Origin: Bugula neritina
Lineage: Eukaryota > Bryozoa > Gymnolaemata > Cheilostomatida > Bugulidae
Reading direction: 5' to 3'
DNA: 64,000 nt
Assembly: GCA_964035545.1 (NCBI GenBank)
Contig: OZ037766.1
Coordinates: forward strand, 3,883,722 to 3,947,721
In this document: in pieces, positions 42,701-54,300 of the stretch
Layout: every line of letters starts with the position of its first letter
How positions within the stretch are numbered: the first letter of the stretch is position 1
The notes under the pieces: generated by a model
What the model was told of the DNA's origin: nothing
The model's input: only the letters and a program-made list of their open reading frames with translations
Database searches by the model: none
Made by a program: the position numbers and the translations under genes

Positions 42701-43853
42701 CGATAAACTGGTACAGCTCCAACATGGAGTGGGCGAAATAACTTTTCTGTCATATAGTCATTACAAATGGCTAAAAAGAAAACCCTCAAAAGTAAGAACA
42801 TTCATCGTAGCTTCAAATGATCCCAAGTAAGAAACTACATTTACCACATGCTATCACTACTAACTTACATTTATTGGTGCACAAAATAGTAGCAAAAGAT
42901 AGTAAAATAAAATAGTATAAAACTTACCATTTTCAAAGGCAATAACAAACTTGTATTTTGCAATCAAATCTTTAAACTTTGAACTGAACATGTTTTCTAC
43001 TGGAGCAACCAGATCAAGGGGCAGATCTTTATTATGAAGACATTTACCTAAACAAACAAGTCACTTTCACAGCATTTTATGAGTATTTGAACTACATTAA
43101 CTTTCATGAGCAGCTTTCCAAAACTTTTAAATCAACACGTACACACTCAGTACACTGACCATAAGAGTCAACCTTGATGTACTGCATTAGTTCTTCCACA
43201 TAGCGGTCTCGATCAGACGGCACTTCACAGTGAGACTGAACGTATATCAGTGGAGCAAAGCCTTGGTTCTTCTGATATTCATTTTTAACAGAAGTAGGAA
43301 TTGGATTGCGATTCAATATAAATTTCTCACCAGGAAAGCTGAATGTTGTTATTGGATAATCAGATGCCCGGTGGTAAGTAGCTGTATAATTAAATAAATC
43401 CATGCCAACAGCATGATTAAGAGCAAAATTATTGAGGGGTGATTCTTCGTGTGCTAATGCCCAAATGTGTTTTTGGAGCCTTGGTAGTGGCAACTTTTTC
43501 GGCATAAACTCGGTACCGTAAAAATAAAATCCAATGGTTTGAGGATGGTGTGCATATCTTTGGTGTGCTGTTACGTAACAATTACTACCACTTGAGCATG
43601 AAAGAGTGTCAAATTTATCCAAATGTGGATATAGATTTTCAGTCCACCAGATAATAATTGGTAAATCTTTTGGCAGCACTTCTGGGACAACATTGAAGTT
43701 GTGGGTGGGCGTGTCTGGCGTTGAATTTGCTGCACCAAATTTCCAGGTCACCCCAACACCTTCGTCAAATTCGTTACTATAAGAGCATATTATTAGTAGT
43801 GCGATAAATAATACTCCAATAATTATAGCAGAAATACGCGAGATCATCTTCAT
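39742..43853 (-). CDS. FUT10/FUT11-like fucosyltransferase (GT10 family), complete, 6 exons
   Basis: Glycosyltransferase family 10 enzyme that uses GDP-fucose. The FUT10/11 branch has recently been reported to act as ER protein O-fucosyltransferases (POFUT3/4), so the older alpha-1,3 label may mislead. Exons, in transcript order: 43853-43160, 43047-42928, 42770-42574, 42442-42325, 40864-40702, 39883-39742. Phases agree and give 477 aa (human FUT10 about 479, FUT11 about 492). Seen: membrane anchor (about 7-24), HEESP (135-139), [14 protein letters not shown] (154-167), and the GT10 donor-site block [14 protein letters not shown] (269-282) followed by [10 protein letters not shown]. The C-terminal Cys-rich part has FECYVCD (378-384) and a second FACPAP. 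These C-terminal features mark the FUT10/11 branch rather than Golgi FUT4/7/9. Intron 4 carries a 1.3-kb transposon. Confidence 0.93.
41004..42315. mobile_element. Non-autonomous inverted-repeat DNA transposon in FUT intron 4
   Basis: The left end reads GGTAACGGGGGCACAATGG; the right end, reverse-complemented, reads GGTAATGGGGGCACAACGG. TA dinucleotides lie just outside (about 41000 and 42318), consistent with a TA target duplication a few bases beyond the matched ends. The motif GGGGCACAATGGGCC recurs inside at 41364, 41388 and about 42118. Near 42096-42132 it forms a head-to-head pair around GGTACC. Internal frames show no transposase features. Confidence 0.7.
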
Positions 43854-45356
43854 AGCTGTATATATAGGAAACAGCGATGTTAAATAATAGACGTGTTCTG
43901 AATCAGTTTTGTCTTGTCAATGGCGTAGCACACTTATGGCAAGTTGAATTGTGCTTCAATGATATCTCTTATTGGTTGCTATGTTAACTCAACATCGGGT
44001 GTAAGCACTTCTGAACAGATCAATGAAAATATTAGGATATTAGCCAACAAGACGCATGCGTGTATTGTTGTCGTGGCAAAGCTGAGTTGTAATTGGAAGA
44101 AGTTCTAACTTTCAACTCATTACTGCTAACTACAAACTTGTAGCTGTCATCTTGATCGTCGACAATATAAGTATAACTTTTGGTAAATGTTCATTCTCAG
44201 TTTGCTCTGGTTGATTTATCAAGATTAACACGTTTTCGGGATAGAGTTTAAAGGTCGGTTTAACTTTATGTATATTTTGAGAATTAACTTTTAAGTTTAA
44301 GTGATCATTTTCATTTTGATTTTCAATTCCATCACAACTTTTTAACTTGAGTCTTAACTATTACTTGTACACTTTTACAGTATTACGTATTCTTTTAGTA
44401 TAAGTATACGTAGTAGTTTAATGCACTTAGGCTTGCAGTTACACTTACAGTCTATACTCTACACTCTACAGGCTTAGAATTAGTACACTGCAGGTAAAAG
44501 TAGTGACTAGTGAGACTGAGTCACCGAGTCTCACTGAGTGAGTGGTCATTATCATTATGATTAACTCATTTTGATTAACTCTAAGATTAAGTCACTCAGT
44601 CTGACCAAATGTAGCACTAGCAAAGTGAGTATACTAATAGTAATACTCATAGTCATACTGTAATACTCATACTCATACTCATACTTACGGTTACGCTTAT
44701 AGTTATAATTATAGTCACTATAGTCACCTTCATATTCATATTGAATTTGATGTTCACGCTGATACTGATTCAGTGATTAAATAATCAATAATGCTCATAC
44801 TTATACTCATAGTTGTAATCGTACTCATAGTCGTACTGAAAGTGATAGTGATCATAATAATCTCATATACTTATAGTGATAGTTTCACACATGTAGTTTT
44901 ATTTTACTCTTAGTGTTACTCACTCTCATATAGACTTACAGCTACTTATTTTTACTCTTTGCGGTAACTGTAAGTGTAACTCTAACAGTGATACTGACAG
45001 TGAAAATAATAAAGATAGTTATACTTACACCAAGTAACAAATTTTACAGCAACAGTTACTGCTCCATTAACATATTATGCTAATGTAGTAGTAACTGTTG
45101 CCTAAATTTTAGAATATGCTTTTTTTAACCTCTCCAAGTTAGAAATTGACCTTGGCAGGTAATTCAAATTGACAATTTCAATCTGAATTTCAGTTCGACT
45201 TTGCCAAAATAAATTCTTACAATCTGGCTCATCATCAGATATAGTCTTAGAGTTTTTCAAACCTAATAGCATTCTTAGAAAAAGTTGAAAGACGCTTAGT
45301 CTACCTTCATTGAAAATCTACTGATATGACTGCTAAAACTTTGGTTCGTGTTTCAG
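43854..45356. promoter_or_regulatory. Divergent promoter region of FUT and SEC24, with degenerate period-6 repeat
   Basis: The two start codons face away across 1.5 kb. The FUT-proximal part has an inverted CCAAT box (ATTGGTTGC, 43971) and the palindrome ACGCATGCGT (44052-44061), which resembles an NRF1-type element. From about 44395 to 45010 the DNA is built from diverged six-base steps (TACTCA, TAGTCA, TTATAG, CTTACA). Just before SEC24 the acceptor GTTTCAG abuts the first ATG, so a noncoding or short upstream exon is likely in this spacer. Confidence 0.55.
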
Positions 45357-48300
45357 ATGCAGGGAATGTACGGGCCTCCCCCTGGCGCCATGTATGGGGG
45401 TCAGCAGCCTAGTGGCCCTCCTGACCCTCAAAGTCCTCCTGGGCCCCCAGGCCTTCCTGGTCCCCCAGGCCCTCCAGGTCATCCCAGTGCTGGTAAGTCA
45501 GTAATGACTTGCTTTATAATGATACTTCTCAAGTTTTCTCAAAATAATTATCGTATTCCTCTATAGATGTGCAAAAACTTTAGCTGACATTTTGTGGTTT
45601 AAATTTTGTTTTTGGAGATGCAAACACCCCAGTCAGCTACATGTGTTAGTGTGAGAAAGTCGCTTGTTCCAACTTTTAATCCATGTTCTCCGTTATGTTG
45701 ATGTGTTTTACAGCGTCTATGAAGCCACCCTCCGCCCAACCTCAAAATCCTTATCAAAATGGCCAGTCCAGTCCTCAGTACCTCAACCAAGTAAGAAAGT
45801 TGATTTTATACTATTTTCAGGCTTAAAGTTTAGTACTACCAAATTCAGTTCAAATTATTCCTAAAACATTGTTTGAAGAAGTCTAAACTGATACAATCAG
45901 TGATGGTCATGTTCCCAGTCTGCATCAAGTTTTTTCCGTGCATTATACAGGATTTCTTTTCTATTTTTTTTTAAAATTAAAATATGTTGTGAAAGCACCA
46001 GTGTCAAATTTCCTATGCATAATGGTTCAATCATTAACACTTTCACTGGCCACAGTAGACTTTTAATCTGGGATACGCATTGTAATACTTGAGAGTGTCA
46101 GCCAATAGACCACCAGTACTGCATTCCTCCGAGTTTCATGCCCAGTATATCTTATATATTCAGATGTCTAATCAGATGGGTCAGATGAACATTCAAGGCA
46201 GGCCACCGGGACCACCCACCCCTCAATATGGAAATCTGCCAGGAGTGCCCCCCACAACCTACAGCCAACCGCTCCCTCCTACATCACAGTTCAACGGTCA
46301 CCCAGGGATGATGGCAGCACCACCTTCTGGTGCTCCATCCGTATCACTACCGTCTGTTCCGCCTTTACCAGGGCAGCCTGGCATGCCCCCTATGTCTGGA
46401 CAAGGGGTGTCACAAACTGGTGCTCCACGCTTATCGGGTCAACCTCCGTATCAACCAGCTCATGAACACGGGACTGCACCACCTGTATCTCAACCTGGTA
46501 TATCTCAGTCTGGTGGACCTCCCGTATATCAACCTGGTATGATGTCACCGCACAGAATGCCTGCCACGTCAAGTTCTGGTGGAGCAGGACCCTTCTCAAG
46601 ATATCCCACCCCACCTGTGTCAGGGACTAGCATGGCAAACGGCATGCCTCCAGTGTCTGGTCAACCACATGGAATGCCTGGTCAACCTGGAGTACCAGGA
46701 ATGCCCAGTCAACCTGGAATGCCTGGTCACCCAGGAATGCCCGGTCAACCACATGGAATGGCCGGTCCACCTGGAATGCCCGGTCAGCCAGGAATGCCCG
46801 GTCAACCTGGAATGCCAGGTCACCCAGGAATGCCTGGTCAACCTGGAATGCCAGGTCACCCAGGAATGCCAGGTCACCCAGGAATGGTCGGTCAACCTGG
46901 AATGCCAGGTCAGCCAGGAATGCCCGGTCAACCTGCCGGTATGAGAAGACTTGATCCTGACCAAATGCCAAGTCCTGTAAGTTTATTTTGTAGCATATGA
47001 TTTTTTGTTTTATCAACTGTTACTTATTATATTTTAGTGATATTTTTAGAGCAATAAGATTTTATAACTACTCTAATAGAATAAATTTCATGCAAATTGT
47101 GCATCAGCTAAATTCTTGAATGTTCATAGTTTGCATGACATTTATGGTAACTGTTAACTCATGTGTATGTATCTACACTATCGACTCTTTTCTCCTCTCT
47201 TGTGTGCTAAAAAAATGAATGAGGTAATGGTTTAGTACATTTTGATAGCAAACACTATTGTGTATAACAGCTGTTTTCAGTTACTACTACTCAACGTAGT
47301 GTATGACTTGTCAGCACACCTGGTATTATTTTCATTCTCTGTTTATAGTTGCAAGTAATGATAGACGACGCAAAGATTAATTCAGGAGTGTTCCAAACGA
47401 GCCAGAGGGGGCTGGTTCCCCCAATGGTAACCACAGAATTCACTTGTCACGACCAAGGTTGGTACTTTCTCTCAGCAGCATTTCTGTGGTCAATCAGATC
47501 AGTCCACGAGGAGAAAGAGAGTGCTGGTTTCATTAAGAACAGACAATTCGTGTGTGCTGGGTTATGTTGATGAAACTAATTGAGCTTTGATCTTAAGTCT
47601 AAATATAAATAGTAGTACAGACAAAAAATTTAGCTTCATTTCATTTAATTGAGTTTGATTTTATTAACCAAAATATCAGAGTTTGCTATTCAAAAATAGA
47701 GCATTTCTAATTGGTTCTCACTAACTCTTCAAAGGCACTAATTTCAGTGATTGTGTTGGTGAGGAGCGTCCTTTAATCCCCCCTCCTTCTGCTACAGTAT
47801 TGACAGTTGTGGAAGAGCTATTATCTAATGCCTAGCCTTATTTAAAACAATAATGTAACAAGTGGATATTTACTGTGTAGATGATACAGCATTCTAACCT
47901 ATCTATTAGTACTTCCAGTATACCCTTTAATAAGTGGTCTGTATGTTTTAGGTAACAGTAACCCGAGGTTTCTCAGATCAACAATGTACAGTGTACCAAC
48001 CAGCAATGAAATGATGAAACAGTGTAAAATTCCTTTCAGTATTGTCTGCAGTCCGTATGCTAAGACTACACCCAATGAGGTACATGTCACTATTTCCTGT
48101 TGATACTAAATACTACCTTGACATGTTGTCACTAAAAACCTAGTCAGTTGTTGTTAAGGACCTATAATAACACAGCTATATGGGTGTTGTTTAGCGACCT
48201 CCACCATTGGTCAATCTGGGAGAACTTGGACCAATCAGATGTCGAAGATGTAGAGCGTACATGTCACCACACATGCAGTTCATAGACGGCGGTCGGCGAT

Positions 48301-51300
48301 TCGTCTGTCCGTACTGTTCTTGCGCTACTGACGGTAAGTTCCGCTCTTCCTTTCTCAACTTTCATTGATCAAAAGCAAATTTTAATTTATGAAAGATTTG
48401 CAAAAATCAAGATAATTAACATTATTGCTTTCAAATTTCTCCTGTTGTGTTTAAGGTGTGAATAACTTTTGTTTTCGCAGTTCCCCAGGAGTACTTTGCG
48501 CACCTAGACCACACAGGTAGGAGAGTGGACACGTACGAGAGACCAGAGCTTTGTCTTGGCTCCTACGAGTTTGTAGCCACTAAAGATTACTGTAAGGTGA
48601 GATTGCTGGCACTGCCTGGTCTTGTTGCATTGTAATACCTCTGGTTTGGTTCACTAACGCTAATATCTATAAAGCAAGTGCCAGTATCATGTGCAGATCT
48701 CGGTAATGCAGATATTAACTTTGTTTGTCTTGTGTATTTGTTCTAATCACACACTAAGCAGGAAATAGTTGCTTCTCATTTGTCAACCTGCTGGATGATG
48801 TTAAACACATTATGATGTCATATTGAGCCTACAAACCACGTAGTTAGCCTGCACTTTCCACAGTTTCAATATGTTGTAGAATGGAGTGTTGCCCAACCCA
48901 CCCGCCTTTATATTCATGATCGATGTCAGCTACAACAGCATCAAAAGTGGCTTCGTCCACCTACTCTGTCAGCATCTGCATGATGATATCCTGCCGCATT
49001 TACCCAAGTAGGTCCCATTTTTCTCCTACGTGTCACGGTGTTCAACTTCACTCAATAATCTTCTTGTTTGGTTGGTTATATTGCGTTGATTTCCTTTAAA
49101 CTTGTGAGATCATACAGTTTTTTTATAGTATCTTGCATCTCTTGTAAGGAATAAAGTTGAAGTAGGAATTTTTTTTACTAACTGTTGTATCGTATAAGAT
49201 ATTTGTCACAGTGTGTATACATTGAATATAAATTGTGTTGTAGAGAGCAAGGAATGGAGCATTCAGATATTAGAGTGGGTTTTGTCACGTATTCAAATGT
49301 GCTGCACTTCTACAATGTGAAGGGTAGTTTGGTGCAGCCACAGATGATGGTAGTAGGGGACGTGGAGGACATGTTCGTACCAATGGTTGACGGTTTCCTG
49401 GTAAAGCTGAGCGACTCCTACTCTGTAATACAATGGTGTGTTGTCTTCTCTGTTTCTATTGGCTCTCATCGTGACGTTAATGTCACCTATTGAAACTATG
49501 CCCTCTGCATGCTTTTGGTATACTTTTGATATTTTCTAATCTGCCGATACCCATCATATACGTTAGTTAACATCAATGTCATCTTTAGGTCACAGGAGTG
49601 TATGGTTGGCTGTAGCCATCACTCATGTGAGAACTCCTTCACATATGATTTGCCAGCCTAGGCTGCTGTTTAAGTCATGTATATTTATATACTGTGAGCA
49701 ATAGTGTTATCTACTAGCATTGAATACACAGAGGCTTGTCAATGTTTGTGTTTTTGCCATTCTCCCACTCTACCTTCTTCATGATAGTTATGTTGAATTG
49801 TTTGTCGCCTGCTATCACTGAAGCGTGTAGCAAGTGGGTGCTGGTGTACTAGCTGAAGCGTGTAGCAGGTGAGTGCAAGTGAGCTGTACAATGTATTTCC
49901 TGTGTTGCAGCTTGCTGGAGCAGCTACCGGAGATGTTTAGTCAGACTCGGGACACCGAGGTGGTGCTCGGACCTGTCATACAAGCGGGTGTCGATGCTCT
50001 CAAGTCAGCCGGCTGTCCCGGCAAACTGTTTGTGTTCCACACGTCACTGCCTATTGCCCAAGCTCCCGGCAAACTCGGCAACAGAGACGACAGGAAACTG
50101 CTCGGCTCCGAAAAGGAAAAGGTAAATTTCTAGGATTCGTGTAGAAGTCATTGTCACATGCTGATTATTCATGTAAAAATCACTGTCGTATGTTGGTTTA
50201 TTCCTGGGGCTTGCTTTTAGGCGTCTCAAAATTTGTGGTTTTTTTATCCTGTTGAAACAATTTACTTTGTAAAATATAAGTTAACCAGTTGTAGAATTAT
50301 TGGGAGTTGTCAGGCATCTATTCGTGCTGCTCAGCTGTTGTGCAAAGGCAGCATGAGTGTGCTTTAATACAATTAACTAGGTCTTTCTACTCTGTTTCCA
50401 GGAAGTTTTTTTCGTGTATTTTAGACAATTTTAACTCCCCAGAATCCCTTCTACACAACACTGGGTCAAGACTGTGTCCTGCACGGGTGTGGAGTGGACC
50501 TGTTTCTCTTCCCTAATGCTTACATTGATGTGGCAACCATTGGGGAGGTTTCCAGGCTAACTGGTGGAGACATTTACAAATACGATTACTTTACTGTAAG
50601 TTACTCTTTCCTCTTTGTCAGCTAGCTTTCCAATTTATATCAGCTGATCTCCTGTATACAAGCTTTTTGCTGATTAGCCGATTAAGACTCATTGCTTTTC
50701 TTCTTCATAAGCAAGCTTCTATTTTCATCTCGTCTAATATTTAACTAGTATTAAAATTCTGGAAATTTGAAGCTTATTCGCTGCTCTCCTTCTTATGTTG
50801 TTCTGAGTGGCTTCTCACATGCAGTGAGATGTAACCTTATTATTGTTGTCAGGCGGAGTCCCACGGCACAAGATTTATAAATGATTTGAAGTCTGCAGTT
50901 AGTAAACCCATAGCATTCGACGCCATCATCCGAGTTAGAACCAGCACAGGTAGGTTCAGATGAGATACAAGATTTGCTGACTCTATTCAACTGCCTCATT
51001 GTTTATGCAGAGAGTTAATAATAAGTATTGTTATGTATGGGGAGCCGACTCCCTGTGAAGATACTGTATACAACATTTTGCTGCAGTTTCAATTAGGTAA
51101 AAAAACTTAGCAAAGAGTTTTATTGGTAAGCATAATCTATGGAATGAAGGAAATATATTGGACATAATTTACCAAGTATTTTAGCTGTTCAAGTAGCTGT
51201 GTAAAAATTAATTTTTATCTTGTATTGAAATGTGTTTTTTTTTTACATTGAGTTTACTGAAAAGAAAGCATAAACTTTCATGTATTCACTTTTCTCGTTT

Positions 51301-54300
51301 TTGCACCCATTGCTTGCCGAATTGTCTGTCATTGGGAGTTATCTTTCCTATCTTGTATAATAAAAGTAGGGAAATAATTCTAATTTTAGAAATATTAGGC
51401 CTTCAGTTTGGGCAGTTGTAGAAAAGCTCAGTTGTTAGAAAAGTGAAAGCATGTGATAAGTGTTTGCTGGTGATTTAGGTGTGCGGCCAGTAGACTTCAT
51501 AGGCAACTTTTACATGTCCAACACGACGGATGTCGAGATGGCTGTGGTTGACTGTGACAAGGCATTCTGCTGTGAAATAAAACATGATGACAAGCTAAAT
51601 GAAGGAGAGGGGGTGTTTATTCAGGTACACAGTCTATTTGCCGTGTTTATTTAGGTGTGTTATATGTATTTTCTTTGTTGTTGAATTTGCCCGATGTCGG
51701 GTTTCCCTTTAAATTTGCATTTACTGCTCTGTCTTCACTCTCACCTTCATTTAAATGCGTTTCGTTTATTTATTATACATTATTGATAATGTTGCTTGAT
51801 TTTATAGTACTTGTTATTATAAAAAAAAAATTTATTTTAAATTTGTCAGATTGGATGAAAAACTAAATTGTTTAACTGCAATGTTTTGTGGCCACTTGCG
51901 GTATTGCTATTAGTATTACATTTAGAGACTTGTTTTAGACTGAATTGTCGGAATTGAGTTGAGTATAGGCCATGAATCTAGTCTACGAATACTATATCTT
52001 CAGGAATAATTTACTAGAAGCTATTATCACTGTTCAGAAATGACTTGGGGCCTAGGCTGTGAATTCTCAGCCATTCTCAATGAGCTGTTAGTTGCATAAC
52101 AATAACAGTTTGTTCAAATCAATATCACCACACATCGTCTGCAAACATGCACAGCTGTATGTAATATTGTGACTAGACTTAAATATGAGCAATTATATGG
52201 TGTTAAATATGATTGCCAATTAGCAAGGTGAATGTACGCCTCTGTCAAGTAGTCTGGCATCACTGATAAAGTGGCTGCTAAACATTTCTACTAAGTGAAA
52301 GTTTAGATTTTAGCAAATAAGCAGAGTTCACCCTGGTGAGGACACCCTGAGGTGTTGTGGTACCTGCTTGGGACATTCTGAGGTGTTGTGGTACCTGTCG
52401 GGGACATGTTTTTCATATACCTGCATGATTGGAATATAATTACTTTGTTTTTTTGTTTGGTGGTTTGATAAGTAGTGGAGATTGACCTACAATTATTATG
52501 TAACAGTCTTATTGCCATAAGCTGTCACCCCAGCCATAAGCTGTCACCCCAGAACTGCAACACTCTCCTAATCTACCACTAATCTAATTTCATGGTGCAT
52601 TTGCAGGTAGCCATGTTGTTTACCAGCATGACAGGGCAGAGGAGGCTGAGAATTCACAATCTCTCTCTCAACGCCTGCTCGCAGATGATGGAACTGTTCA
52701 AGAACGTTCAACACGACACGCTAGTCAATTTTATTTCCAAGAAAGGTACTGATGGTCACTAAGATCTTGAGAGTCTCAGTTTGAACTGTAAAGCAGTCGT
52801 AGTATTTGCTAAAGTTTTGTAATGCCAGTTTACAATGAATATTTTATTTGCCTGGATGACAAAAGATTTAAATCAATTGTCTTGGGTTTTCGTGAACATT
52901 TGACTGGAAAACTGCTGCACAAAGTATAATAATTACCTTACTTAGTGGTTGATGCAGCTCCCAAATGAATAGTTCATATTTCTTCTCCACCAGTATCGGT
53001 GAACATTACTCTTGTCTTGTCAGACTTAATTATAACATTATTTACTGCTAAAATGTCCATCATTTGCCATTCAGAAAAACTGTCCTAATAAACAATGACT
53101 ATTTAAAACTTGTTTGTGGTTTATATTGACACTAACTAGATTATGTGGGGTAGTTTTCTACTAGTGATCTTGCAACTAAACCTGCTCTCCTAGCAGCTGT
53201 AGTCATGCATATCACTATGTGGTGTGCTCTTTTGGTAGCTGTACGTGACCAGATGTTGAAGACGCCTAAAGAAGTGAGAGAGAATATCATGACGCAGTGT
53301 GCTGAGATCCTGGCTTGTTACCGTAGAAACTGCGCTAACTCTTCGTCCGCTGGCCAGCTTATACTGCCTGAGAGTATGAAGTTACTTCCTCTCCACACAA
53401 ACTGTATCATCAAAAGTGACGCTCTACAAGCAGGTAGTCCATGTTGTGCACCTTTATATCCTATCATATTGTAGGCTGTGGGGTATTACTATATTGTATT
53501 ATTATGTTGTGTTACTCTATTGTATTGCTGTATTGTTTTATTATATTGTGAAACATCTTGTATTACTATATTGTTATATTATATTGTATTACGATATTGT
53601 TTTATTATATTGGATACTGTATTGTTATATTGCATTGTGGTGGTGGCTTCATGTGGTGAATCCATTTAATGGTAAAAATTTTTGAAGTCATTTGCTAACT
53701 TCGATGAAAAGCATGTTTGTAAAATACCATAAAACAGTGTTTGAAAGCATAGTAATCTTTCTGGATAGATTTTTTAACTTTGAAATAACAAGTTCTTGGA
53801 AAGTAAAGTCATTGCCCACCGATGCCCTTTGGTAGACCTTTTCAGCTCCTGTAACCACATAAACAGCTTCCTTCACACAATTGGACTGTGAATCAGATTC
53901 AGGGTTCTGTTGATGTAATAAAGTGCAGCTGCGCTCTCCAGTGATTACCCTGTTGTTGTTTTCTTTACTCAGATGGTGGTAATATATTATGGTTAATGAT
54001 TTCATGCCAAATATTTGGTTTTGGGGATGTTGGAGGTTATAGAAAGGCTAAAAAACATTACGTTGAGGAAAAGAACTCTCTGGATTGCTAAACACTGCAG
54101 CATAGAGACAAGAGAACTGCCAGTGTAGATCTCTATGAATGAGATATGTAATCCTGTACTGTATAGCTACTTGCTCTCTGTAGGTTCTGAAATATCAACT
54201 GATTCAAGGAGTCACCTGATGAATATCGTCGGCTCTTTAGACGTTACTTCATCAGTTCCTTTCTTCTATCCTAGACTCCTGCCCCTGGTACGTATGTCTC

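Noticed and set aside
46579-47016. Alternative-frame repeat proteins on both strands over SEC24 exon 3
   Set aside because: They are shadows of the 18-bp coding repeat. The SEC24 frame is fixed by flanking conserved exons.
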